DNA from: Saprospiraceae bacterium
GTDB taxonomy: Bacteria > Bacteroidota > Bacteroidia > Chitinophagales > Saprospiraceae
Direction: 5' to 3'
Length of the DNA stretch: 8,639 nucleotides
NCBI GenBank assembly: GCA_013361075.1
Contig: JABWAJ010000217.1
Location: 1 to 8,639, forward strand
The notes under the pieces are model-generated. The model was given only the letters and a program-made list of their open reading frames with translations. It was not told where the DNA came from and did no database searches. Positions 1-7,063 of the stretch are shown in pieces. Both the position numbers and the translations under genes were made by a program. Every line of letters starts with the position of its first letter. Position 1 is the first letter of the stretch.

Positions 1-34
1 CTCAGGGGTATTCGATTGTCCGCGTACCCCTGAG
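1..34. repeat. Perfect 10-bp inverted repeat (hairpin) at the window edge
   Basis: The arm CTCAGGGGTA (1-10) is exactly complementary to TACCCCTGAG (25-34), with a 14-base loop. It starts on the first base of the window, so the stem may be longer. It ends 24 bases before the ATG of the PKD-domain gene. The bases after it are alternating A/T rather than a T-tract, so it is not a standard rho-independent terminator in the + direction. It could be the 3' end hairpin of an upstream gene, a leader hairpin or a protein-binding palindrome. The structure is certain; the role is not. Confidence 0.6.
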
Positions 35-58
35 TTCATATACATATATATATCCGTC

Positions 59-1813
59 ATGAAAAAGTTTAACGGTTGTTTTTTTATCCTTTTATGCTTC
101 AGTACAGTTTCGCTTAATGCTCAAAAACAAGATTATACTTGGTGGTTAGGATACGGCGGCGGAAATCTGTCTCCCAACGATACCATCTTTGGTATTAGTG
201 TATTTGAATTTCATTCGCTTTCTAACCCTATTCCTTTGGATAACCAAATAATTGAATTGGATTTTATTGATATAAATGCTGGAATAAATGATCTGCAAGG
301 CAATCCCTTATTTTATTTCGACGGCAAAAACATTACAGACGCCTCTTTCCAGCGCATGCAAAACGGCAGCCAAATCAATATTACCACAGACATTGGCGGG
401 TTTCCGGTCTCGCAAGGCGCTATCGTATTGCCCGATCCCGGAAACGCCCACCGTTATTTTCTTTTCCACAATAATTATGGCGCTTATCCCTCCGGCTACG
501 GCGTTTACGAAGTGCGTTATTCCATTGTGGATATGACCCTAAATGGCGGCTTGGGTGCCGTCACAGAAAAGCGTAAACTGCTCATTAATGACGGACTTGG
601 ATTGGACCATGGCAAATTAATGGCGGTTCGTCATGCCAATGGGCGCGACTGGTGGTTGTTGACCCAGCGCAAAAACTCAGGCCTGTTTTACCGTGTGTTG
701 CTCGACCCATCGGGTGTTCACCTGCTGGAAAACCAGGTCATTCCCGGCACTTTCTACGAAGGACTTGGCCAGGCAGTTTTTTCGCCCGACGGACAGTGGC
801 ATGTGCGTTTCACTACGGTGGACAACTTCACAGGACAATTTGTAGATATTTTTCAGTTCGACCGCTGCGAAGGTCTGCTCAGCGTCCATAGCCGCCTCCA
901 CTATGACGAAAACGCTTATTCCGGTGGCGCAGCCATTTCCTACAACTCTCACTATTTGTACATTTCTTCCTTTTTGCATATTTATCAATTCGATTTGTGG
1001 GCTGAAGACATTCTGGCCAGCAAAAAAACCATCTTTACTACCCTAAATCCCAATCCTGTGACCTCTCCGATCTTCCACCTGGCCCAACTGGCACCAGATG
1101 GCCGGATTTTTATTGTCAATGGACTCATAGCGGCTAATAGAATACATGTGATCCATCGGCCCGACCGTGGGGATACCTTAGCTAAGTTGAAAACTCAAAT
1201 GCCCATGCCAACTTATATCGGGTCTTGCCTCCCCAACTTCCCCAATTTCCGCCTCGGCCCCCTTGACGGCAGCGCCTGCGATACCCTTGGGCTGACCAAT
1301 TTCCCTGTCGCACTCTGGCGCTACGAGCAGGATACCAGCAATTTTTTACAGGTTGAATTCACTGATTTGTCTTATTACGAACCCCAAACCTGGGCCTGGG
1401 ATTTCGATGATGGAACCACCAGCCAGGATACCAGCCCTGTTCACACCTTCCCCGGGCCGGGGGCTTACGAAGTTTGTCTCACGGTTACCAATGCCAATGG
1501 CAGCCATACCTGGTGCCGTACGCTTTATCTCGGCGTGCCGAATGCTGTACAGGAAGCGGAATCTGCTTTGCCGGTAAAAATCTGGCCCAATCCTGCACGG
1601 AGCGCAGTTTTTGTTGGGTTGCCTGAGAAATACCTGCCACACTACGCGCTTTGGACCGTGTATGACGCCACAGGGCGACCAGTGAAAGTGCAGCGTTTGT
1701 GGCAGGGTGCGAATGAAGTCGATTTGTCCGGCTTGCCTGCCGGGGTTTATTCCTGTACGTTACACGACGATGGAAGGGTGCTGACTAATGCGCGGATTGT
1801 AAAGGTGGATTAA
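59..1813 (+). CDS. Secreted PKD-domain protein with T9SS type A sorting domain
   Basis: This 584-aa protein is predicted to be exported by Sec and then passed across the outer membrane by the type IX secretion system. Residues 1-21 are a signal peptide (MKK, hydrophobic FFILLCF, cleavage probably after SLNA). Residues about 40-400 hold recurring blocks such as FSPDGQW (241-247), the tyrosine-rich SHYLYIS (297-303) and LAPDGRI (344-350), which resemble beta-propeller blades. Residues about 425-492 are a PKD domain (WAWDFDDGTTS, then HTFPGPGAYEVCLTV) with a cysteine pair at 473/486 that may be a disulfide. Residues about 505-584 are a type A sorting domain: KIWPNPA, VYDATGR, DLSGLPAGVYS and a basic RIVKVD end. 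In T9SS organisms such tails are normally removed and the protein is attached to the surface or released. The ATG at 59 is chosen because it gives a full signal peptide. The stop overlaps the stop of the convergent C40 gene. The substrate or ligand is not recognisable. Bases 181-300 are clearly more A/T-rich than the rest of the gene. Confidence 0.9.
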   Translation: MKKFNGCFFILLCFSTVSLNAQKQDYTWWLGYGGGNLSPNDTIFGISVFEFHSLSNPIPLDNQIIELDFIDINAGINDLQGNPLFYFDGKNITDASFQRMQNGSQINITTDIGGFPVSQGAIVLPDPGNAHRYFLFHNNYGAYPSGYGVYEVRYSIVDMTLNGGLGAVTEKRKLLINDGLGLDHGKLMAVRHANGRDWWLLTQRKNSGLFYRVLLDPSGVHLLENQVIPGTFYEGLGQAVFSPDGQWHVRFTTVDNFTGQFVDIFQFDRCEGLLSVHSRLHYDENAYSGGAAISYNSHYLYISSFLHIYQFDLWAEDILASKKTIFTTLNPNPVTSPIFHLAQLAPDGRIFIVNGLIAANRIHVIHRPDRGDTLAKLKTQMPMPTYIGSCLPNFPNFRLGPLDGSACDTLGLTNFPVALWRYEQDTSNFLQVEFTDLSYYEPQTWAWDFDDGTTSQDTSPVHTFPGPGAYEVCLTVTNANGSHTWCRTLYLGVPNAVQEAESALPVKIWPNPARSAVFVGLPEKYLPHYALWTVYDATGRPVKVQRLWQGANEVDLSGLPAGVYSCTLHDDGRVLTNARIVKVD

Positions 1814-2661
1814 AACAACTCCACCTGCTTCATCACAGGTTCCGCCACTTCAACAGGCCGGGCAGGAGCCGTCGCCCGCCGCATTGGCAATCGCTTGATT
1901 ACCCGCAGATTATGCGTATAGCGCCCCAGTTCTTCATTAAAAACACCAAAATGGTCGAAGTTGTCTATGCGCACCCGGCCGGAGGCGTGAATGATTTGGC
2001 CGTCGGGCAAGACGATGCCGGTGTGGTTGATACGGTTGAATTTGTTTTCAAAAAAAGCAAGGTCTCCGGGAAGGGCCTGTTCTACAAAATCAACCGTTTC
2101 GCCCAGCGCCAATTGCCGGTGGGCTTCGCGCGGGATGTCGAAGCCGGCGATCCGGTACACCATTTGGGTGAAGCCGGGCGCATCAATGCCCATGGGCGAA
2201 CGTCCGCCCCAAAGGTAGGGCGCATGGAGGTAGCGGCGCGCCAGTTTCACTACAAATTCCGGGGTCGCTTCAATTTTTTCAGGAAAAACAGCCTGCCCGC
2301 TGAAGGTGTACATGGTTTCGCACAATTCGAAGCGCATGCCGTCGAAATTGGGCAGGTGCGCGCCAAGGGTGAGGGGCAGAAAATGGTCGCCCGCCATGGC
2401 CGGTTGAAACAATTCGAGGTTGTAGGCATAGTGTGCCTGGTAGCGTTCGGATTCGGCGGGGGTCAGTGCTTTCAGCTGGTTGACGGCCATCCAGGCCACA
2501 AAGTTATCGTCGCAACAGCGCACTTTAACCCATTGGCGGCCTTTTAGTTCCAGGATTTCCACAACCTCCCCAAACAACAATTGGGAAAGCATCTCGCTCC
2601 GGTTGGACGGGGTGCTGCGCAGGGGTGCAATGCTGATTGGGCAAATGCCATAGTGGGCCAT
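1810..2661 (-). CDS. SH3b plus NlpC/P60 (C40) family protein, catalytic Cys replaced
   Basis: This 283-aa protein has no signal peptide. Residues about 5-63 form a bacterial SH3-like domain (GICPISIAPLRS; WVKV; VAWMAVNQL), which in this family binds cell-wall material. Residues about 133-258 form an NlpC/P60 domain. Members of the family cut D-gamma-glutamyl-diaminopimelate bonds in peptidoglycan with a Cys-His-His type centre. The surroundings are well kept: YLWGGRSPMGID (149-160), GFTQMVYR (163-170), the LPGDLAFFE block (197-205), His213 in NHTGIVL and His225 in IIHASG. The expected Asp-Cys-Ser-Gly, however, reads Asp160-Ala161-Pro162-Gly163, so the nucleophile is absent. The only cysteines (7, 49, 50, 114) lie outside the catalytic block. 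The reading frame is intact, so this is not an obvious pseudogene; it may be a non-catalytic binding protein. The C-terminal tail (about 261-283) is Ala/Pro/Val-rich. The ATG at 2661 gives the full SH3b domain. Family assignment is firm; enzymatic activity is doubtful. Confidence 0.88.
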   Translation of the reverse strand: MAHYGICPISIAPLRSTPSNRSEMLSQLLFGEVVEILELKGRQWVKVRCCDDNFVAWMAVNQLKALTPAESERYQAHYAYNLELFQPAMAGDHFLPLTLGAHLPNFDGMRFELCETMYTFSGQAVFPEKIEATPEFVVKLARRYLHAPYLWGGRSPMGIDAPGFTQMVYRIAGFDIPREAHRQLALGETVDFVEQALPGDLAFFENKFNRINHTGIVLPDGQIIHASGRVRIDNFDHFGVFNEELGRYTHNLRVIKRLPMRRATAPARPVEVAEPVMKQVELF

Positions 2662-2686
2662 GGAAAGCTGCTGTTTTGCAATTCAA

Positions 2687-2728
2687 TTCCAAAAATAAGA
2701 TTTCTTTTGGAATCTCAGTTTTCCAAAA
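2687..2728. promoter_or_regulatory. Three TTCCAAAA boxes in alternating orientation (candidate operator)
   Basis: TTCCAAAA occurs at 2687-2694 and 2721-2728, and its exact complement TTTTGGAA at 2705-2712. Box starts are therefore 18 and 16 bases apart, and each neighbouring pair forms an inverted repeat with a 10- or 8-base spacer. The first box overlaps a TATTTTTG sequence on the minus strand (2690-2697) that fits a -7 element for the C40 gene. The third ends 30 bases before the -7 element of porP. The layout suits a regulator acting on both divergent genes. The A/T-rich setting makes chance a real alternative. Confidence 0.4.
2690..2697 (-). promoter_or_regulatory. Possible -7 element for the C40-family gene
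   Basis: The minus strand reads TATTTTTG, which matches the Bacteroidota -7 consensus TAnnTTTG. It lies 28 bases before the ATG at 2661. The nearest TTTG that could serve as a -33 element (minus strand, 2727-2724) is 26 bases away, longer than the usual 19-21, so support is only partial. Confidence 0.35.
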
Positions 2729-2758
2729 GCCAGCAACCTGAAAAGTCTTAATAAAACT

Positions 2759-2766
2759 TACTTTTG
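2759..2766 (+). promoter_or_regulatory. Candidate porP promoter, -7 element TACTTTTG
   Basis: TACTTTTG matches all fixed positions of TAnnTTTG, the -7 element of the major Bacteroidota sigma factor. It would place the transcription start near 2773 and leave a leader of about 70 bases, which includes a T-tract at 2779-2785, before the ATG at 2846. No good TTTG stands at the expected -33 position; CCTG at 2737-2740 is the closest. The call rests on the -7 match and its position. Confidence 0.5.
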
Positions 2767-2845
2767 CACCGATAGTTGTTTTTTTGTCGTTTCAGATACT
2801 TGAACCGATGCACTTCACCGTGCACAGCATAAATACCAATCAAAT

Positions 2846-3904
2846 ATGCACGTCAAAAAGTACGCCCTTTGTTTAGTTTTCGCCTGCACGGGCGCCGCAC
2901 TTTACAGCCAGGATCAACACTTTACTCAGTTTTATGCTTCGCCCACTACGCTGAATCCGGCACTCACCGGTGCCTATACGGGCAAATACCGGCTTTCCTT
3001 CATTTATCGCGACCAATGGCGCAGCGTATTGGACAACCCTTACGCTACTTTTTCTGCGGCTACTGATTTTCGGTTCCGCATCAAGAGTTATCGCACAGTT
3101 TCGCGCGATGCAGTCGGAGCAGGTGTCTTGTTTTACAGTGACCGGGTGCCGGGCGTGGATTTTTCCACCAACCAGATTTACCTGTCAGGTGCTTACCACA
3201 AAGCGCTGAACAAAAACGACGATCACTTTCTGAGCATTGGCGCTCAGTTTGGAATTTTGCAACGCAACGTCAATTACAGCAGCCTCAACTTCAACGATCA
3301 GTTTGACGGCACGAACAGTTATACAGATCCGACCAATGAAGTTTTACCCGAAAATAATTTTTCGTTTGCCGATTACAATGTGGGGCTCAGTTATGCTTAT
3401 GCACCGGAACGCCAGGCTGGTATTTTTGTAGGCGCCGCCATCTACCACATTTCGGAGCCGCAACTTAGTTTTTTTTACAACAAAGAGGAACCAGAACTGG
3501 GAGGGAACAATAAATTGCACCGCAAATACACCGCTTATGTGAGTGGCATCATTCCTTTGGGCAATGCGGTCCAGTTTTCGCCCAGGGCTTTGCTGTATGC
3601 TCAGGGTCCGCATTTTGCTGCCAATGCCGGTGCCAATTTCCGCTTTTTGGTGAACGACATCAGTGGAACGGCCTTGCATGTTGGTGCCTGGGCTCGCCCG
3701 GTAAAAAATGAGCAGGATAAAATTTTTATGGATGCCATTGTCGGGATGTTCGGCCTGGAGTTCAACCGCTTCCTGATCGGCGTAAGCTACGATGCCAACC
3801 TGACCGACCTGAATTTGCTGAAACAAGGCCAGGGCGCGCTGGAAATTTCGGTGGCTTACCTCGGGGAGTATGACGACGATCTGGTGTTGTGCCCGCAATT
3901 CTAA
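2846..3904 (+). CDS. PorP/SprF family type IX secretion system membrane protein
   Basis: This 352-aa protein has an N-terminal signal peptide (about 1-22, ending ALYSQ) followed by the family's hallmark start DQHFTQFYASPTTLNPALTG (23-42) and YRDQWRS (54-60). The rest alternates short aromatic and polar strands, as expected for an outer-membrane beta-barrel. The C-terminal region holds FNRFLIGVSYDANLTDL and ends in YDDDLVLCPQF, close to the CPRF end common in the family. Known members include P. gingivalis PorP and F. johnsoniae SprF; SprF is needed for delivery or surface attachment of the adhesin SprB, a cargo with a type B C-terminal domain. Most bacteria of this group carry many paralogues, so this copy need not be the core T9SS component. 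Its usual partner, a large type B adhesin, is not beside it here: the left neighbour is divergent and the right neighbour convergent, so it is probably monocistronic. No intrinsic terminator with a T-tract follows it on the + strand. Confidence 0.93.
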   Translation: MHVKKYALCLVFACTGAALYSQDQHFTQFYASPTTLNPALTGAYTGKYRLSFIYRDQWRSVLDNPYATFSAATDFRFRIKSYRTVSRDAVGAGVLFYSDRVPGVDFSTNQIYLSGAYHKALNKNDDHFLSIGAQFGILQRNVNYSSLNFNDQFDGTNSYTDPTNEVLPENNFSFADYNVGLSYAYAPERQAGIFVGAAIYHISEPQLSFFYNKEEPELGGNNKLHRKYTAYVSGIIPLGNAVQFSPRALLYAQGPHFAANAGANFRFLVNDISGTALHVGAWARPVKNEQDKIFMDAIVGMFGLEFNRFLIGVSYDANLTDLNLLKQGQGALEISVAYLGEYDDDLVLCPQF

Positions 3905-3975
3905 CTGCAATGACGGCGTGAGCATAGTGTCTGGATATTGGTAACCAACCCATTGGCCTGTCACAAGCTTCCACA

Positions 3976-4017
3976 CAAAAAAACGGACTGCACCTTTGTG
4001 AGAAAAGTACAGTCCGT
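3976..4017 (-). terminator. Rho-independent terminator of the TonB-dependent receptor gene
   Basis: On the minus strand the sequence ACGGACTGTAC (4017-4007), a 13-base loop, and GTGCAGTCCGT (3993-3983) form a stem of 11 pairs, one of them a G-U wobble, followed directly by a run of seven T (3983-3977, the first T shared with the stem). It starts 49 bases after the TAG stop of the receptor. In the + direction the stem would have an A-C mismatch and no T-tract, so it is oriented for the receptor gene and not for porP. Confidence 0.85.
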
Positions 4018-4065
4018 AAACTACTTATTGAAATGAATTGCGCTGATTCGGGCTATGCCATGAGC

Positions 4066-6987
4066 CTACCGGATAAAATAGGCCACATTAAATCCAAGAA
4101 GCGTACCTACCTGATAAGAATCGGCGATATAAGTTTTGCCTTTGTATTCCTGTGTACGCTCGAACATCGGATTCAGGATATTTTTTGCGGTAAAAGCTAC
4201 CGAATAATTTTTGCCAATGCGCTTAGAGATTTTAAAATCAAGCTGCGGGGCTGGTTCCTCGTACACATCCGGCGTGGCACGCAGGGCAATGGTGTAGAGT
4301 TTGCGGCCCGAAATATTGAACGCTAAAGAGCTTTCCCAGCCTTTTTCGCTGTCCAGATAGGTCAGAATGGCGTTTGCGATGAACGGCGCCTGGCCCTGGA
4401 ACGGGCGCGTAGTTGTGGTATAAGTCGTGTCCACATTGCGCGAGTTTTCGATTTCGTCCTGCGGAATCGGGTAGCTCGACTGGATGATGGCAAAATTGGT
4501 GCTGAAGTAGAAATGCTCCAGTGCCGGACTGATGGCGTTCAGTTGCTTGCGGAATTCTACTTCCACGCCGTACACTTCTGCGTCTTTAACGTTGATGAAC
4601 TTCAATTCCGGAATGGTTGCCTGTGGTACAAAAGCGCGCACAATGGCATTGTCGAACTGTTTGTAGAATGCACTGACAGCCAGCAATTCGCCCGGACGCG
4701 GATAAATTTCATAACGCAAATCGAAGTTTTGAATCAGGGTGCGCTGCAAGTTAGGGTTACCCAGGCTGAAGAAGCCATTTTTGGTGTCAAACTGCTCAAA
4801 AGGTGCCAACTCGCGCAGGTTCGGGCGCGCCAGCGTTTGGGTGGCAGCCAGGCGCAGGTTCGCTTTTTCCGACAAGGCATAAATCAAACTGGCAGAATAC
4901 GGAAAATCCGTCTGGTCAATTTTGCCTTCCGGCACATTTACATCGCGGCTAAGTACGCTCATGTCTGTAGTTTCCATGCGCACACCACCCACGAATTTCA
5001 GGCGGGGCGTCAGGTTGTACACAGCCATCAGGTAAGCGGCCATGATGTTTTGTTCGCCCGTGTAGAAGTTGCGGTTGTTGATCTGGTTGATGTAGTGCCA
5101 GCCGGTGGTGTAGCGCTGGATGCTGCCGTCGGCGTTGAATACGGTGTCAATGATGCCGAAATTATCATCGTTGAAAAAGTCTTCAAATTTGCCGCCAAAG
5201 GCAGTAAAATTTCTATTGGAAGGCACCCCTGTGTTGTTCATCTGGTAGCGGTATTCTTCAAATTCGCGCTGCGTGTTGCTGTACAAGCCGCCCAATTTAA
5301 TGCGGTTGGAGCTGCCCGGATTGCCCCGGGTCAGAAAAGGAATGCTGATGTCAATTTTGCCCTGAACCTGATCGTCCTGCAAATCGCGGAAGAAATGGTA
5401 AGGGAAAGCAATTTCAGAGTTGTTGATGTAGTACTGTTGCATACCTTCTTCATCCGGTGCCACAGTGTACGCGAAATAGCGCAGGTCCGGTTCCCGCTGG
5501 AATGACTTGCTCGTTGCGCCAAGCCACTCTACTTCGATGTTGTTCAGTTTGGTGAACACGTGGCGGCCGCTCAACTGGTAAGTGGTGAACTGGCGCTGTG
5601 TAAAAGCAAGTGCGTTTGTATTGAACTGAGCTGTGGCATCCGACACCTGGCCGAGGTAGCGGCCTGTTTGCGACAGCGAAGTGATGTCAGCATCGTTGTT
5701 AAAAATCACATTTGCGTTGATCACATCGTTGTTCGACAATTTGTAGCTCAGGTTGAACAAAGCGCCAAGGTGCGGGTTCTCGACGCTTCTGGTTTCCGTC
5801 AAGGCCTGATAGTCAAAAAGTTGTGTCGAATTATTGTTAATATAAGTGGCCACCGTCGCATCTTCATAATGATTAAAGCTGCGGGAATAGTTGACACCCA
5901 GGGTGAACCCAAGATCTTTGCCAAATACTTTGTAGCGGTCACCGATGGAAAAATTCAGACCGTGATTGAGCGGCGAACTTTTGGTAGTCGGCACAAATTC
6001 GTGGCTCAGGCTGCGGGAGGATTCGTGGAAAATATTGCGCACATTCACCGAATCGCGCTTCCTGGCATCAAGGTAGGTACTGGAAGACAATCGGCTGCGC
6101 ACCGACTCATCCAAAAGCAGAGCAGGCTGGTCGCGGCTGCCGTCGTCAAGGCCCAGCCAATCGGTTTCTCCTGCCTGCTGACCGAGAAAATTATCAATCA
6201 GTGAAGCCTGGGTATTGTATGAACCTGCAAGTTCAAAGTGCATCGTGAATTTATCGGGGAGTGACTTAGTCGTTACGTTTACCAAACCACCTGAAAAATT
6301 GGCAGGCTGATCGGGTGTAAACGTTTTGGTTGTTACAATATTTTCAATCATCTGCGACGGAATCAGGTCTAAACTGGAACTGTTGCGGTAGGGATCGGTG
6401 CTGGGCATGGTTACCCCGTTCAGTTGGGACAGCGAATAGCGGTCGCCCAGGCCGCGCATGACGATGAATTTGCCGTCTTCTACCACTGCTCCGGTCATTT
6501 GCTTCATGGCATCAGCCGCATTGGAACTGCCTGTCCGGCTGATTTGCTGTGAGGAAATTCCGTCCTGAATGGAGAAGGATTTTTTCTGCAGAGCAATCAG
6601 GGAAGCATCGGTATTTTTGACCGCCGTTGCCTGCACAACAACCTCTGCGAGGCCTACCGATTCTCCTTCTAAGGCAGCATCAAGGTTGGTCACCGCATTC
6701 GGTTTCACAACCACACCTTTGATGACCTGTTTGGTGTAGGAAACATAGCTGACCACAATGTCAAACGTGCCGGGGTCTGATTCAAACGAATAGTTACCGT
6801 CGAAATCGGTGATGGTACCAATGGTGTTGTCGCCTGCGCCTTCGATGTAAACCGATGCGCCGATCAGGGTTTCGCCGCTTGTTTTGTCAATAACCTTACC
6901 GGAAATTACGCCTTTTTGTGCCATCGCGGGGAGCGAACACAAGGTGATTAATAAAGTCGCCAAAAAGAAAAAGGAAAGCTTGCTCAT
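4066..6987 (-). CDS. TonB-dependent outer-membrane receptor with CarboxypepD_reg-like domain
   Basis: This 973-aa protein is predicted to be an energy-coupled transporter in the outer membrane, importing a substrate with force from TonB-ExbBD. Residues 1-24 are a signal peptide ending AMAQ. Residues about 26-108 are a carboxypeptidase-regulatory-like beta-sandwich (GVISGKVIDKTSGETLIGASV; TDFDGNYSF), typical of Bacteroidota receptors. VGLAEVVVQA (111-120) resembles a TonB box. The plug spans about 120-245 and contains MRGLGDRYSLSQLNGVTMPS (177-196) and FSGGLVNVTTKSLPD (231-245). Residues about 250-973 are the barrel, ending LLGFNVAYFIR. The ATG at 6987 is preferred: a longer reading from a TTG at 7011 would only add a hydrophilic MIINYKNN before the signal peptide. 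No SusD-like partner is present; the same-strand upstream gene encodes a secreted T9SS protein, which may be its functional partner. The substrate cannot be read from the sequence. A terminator-like hairpin stands just before the start codon. Confidence 0.95.
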   Translation of the reverse strand: MSKLSFFFLATLLITLCSLPAMAQKGVISGKVIDKTSGETLIGASVYIEGAGDNTIGTITDFDGNYSFESDPGTFDIVVSYVSYTKQVIKGVVVKPNAVTNLDAALEGESVGLAEVVVQATAVKNTDASLIALQKKSFSIQDGISSQQISRTGSSNAADAMKQMTGAVVEDGKFIVMRGLGDRYSLSQLNGVTMPSTDPYRNSSSLDLIPSQMIENIVTTKTFTPDQPANFSGGLVNVTTKSLPDKFTMHFELAGSYNTQASLIDNFLGQQAGETDWLGLDDGSRDQPALLLDESVRSRLSSSTYLDARKRDSVNVRNIFHESSRSLSHEFVPTTKSSPLNHGLNFSIGDRYKVFGKDLGFTLGVNYSRSFNHYEDATVATYINNNSTQLFDYQALTETRSVENPHLGALFNLSYKLSNNDVINANVIFNNDADITSLSQTGRYLGQVSDATAQFNTNALAFTQRQFTTYQLSGRHVFTKLNNIEVEWLGATSKSFQREPDLRYFAYTVAPDEEGMQQYYINNSEIAFPYHFFRDLQDDQVQGKIDISIPFLTRGNPGSSNRIKLGGLYSNTQREFEEYRYQMNNTGVPSNRNFTAFGGKFEDFFNDDNFGIIDTVFNADGSIQRYTTGWHYINQINNRNFYTGEQNIMAAYLMAVYNLTPRLKFVGGVRMETTDMSVLSRDVNVPEGKIDQTDFPYSASLIYALSEKANLRLAATQTLARPNLRELAPFEQFDTKNGFFSLGNPNLQRTLIQNFDLRYEIYPRPGELLAVSAFYKQFDNAIVRAFVPQATIPELKFINVKDAEVYGVEVEFRKQLNAISPALEHFYFSTNFAIIQSSYPIPQDEIENSRNVDTTYTTTTRPFQGQAPFIANAILTYLDSEKGWESSLAFNISGRKLYTIALRATPDVYEEPAPQLDFKISKRIGKNYSVAFTAKNILNPMFERTQEYKGKTYIADSYQVGTLLGFNVAYFIR

Positions 6988-7014
6988 ATTATTTTTATAG
7001 TTGATTATCAATGC

Positions 7015-7063
7015 AAAAAGCTAAAGCAGTGGTTTTGTATTCCAGCTGCTTTAGCTATTTTTT
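7015..7063. terminator. Terminator-like hairpin between the secreted-protein gene and the receptor gene
   Basis: AGCTAAAGCAG (7019-7029) and CTGCTTTAGCT (7046-7056) are perfectly complementary over 11 bp. Three further pairs (TGG 7030-7032 with CCA 7042-7044) follow across a one-base bulge. On the minus strand, the coding strand of both neighbours, the stem runs into five T (7019-7015, the first T shared with the stem). On the + strand it runs into six T (7058-7063). It most simply ends transcripts of the secreted-protein gene, leaving only 27 bases (7014-6988) before the receptor ATG. It may also act as a partial terminator that lowers receptor expression relative to the upstream gene. Confidence 0.65.

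Noticed and set aside
39..54. Alternating A/T tract as a promoter for the PKD-protein gene
   Set aside because: It has no TAnnTTTG element or spaced TTTG; simple A/T-richness before a start codon is normal in this phylum.
1912..2547. 211-codon open frame on the + strand
   Set aside because: Antisense to the C40-family gene, whose minus-strand protein has clear family motifs. The + product is not protein-like in pattern.
3938..3948. Short palindrome TTGGTAACCAA after porP as a porP terminator
   Set aside because: Only five pairs with a one-base centre and no T-tract afterwards, so it cannot form a usable terminator hairpin.
3344..3976. 210-codon open frame on the - strand
   Set aside because: Mostly antisense to porP, which is firmly identified. 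No domain was recognised.
4033..4326. 97-codon + strand frame starting in the porP/receptor gap
   Set aside because: Most of it is antisense to the receptor's C-terminal codons, and no promoter or domain supports it.
4513..5505. 330-codon open frame on the + strand
   Set aside because: It lies fully antisense inside the TonB-dependent receptor gene, whose protein is clearly recognisable. The translated product shows no domain pattern, and long antisense frames arise from codon bias.
5560..6204. 214-codon open frame on the + strand
   Set aside because: Antisense to the receptor gene, with no recognisable motif, signal peptide or promoter of its own.
6988..7011. Alternative TTG start for the receptor gene at 7011
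   Set aside because: It would place eight hydrophilic residues before a well-formed signal peptide; the ATG at 6987 gives a normal one.
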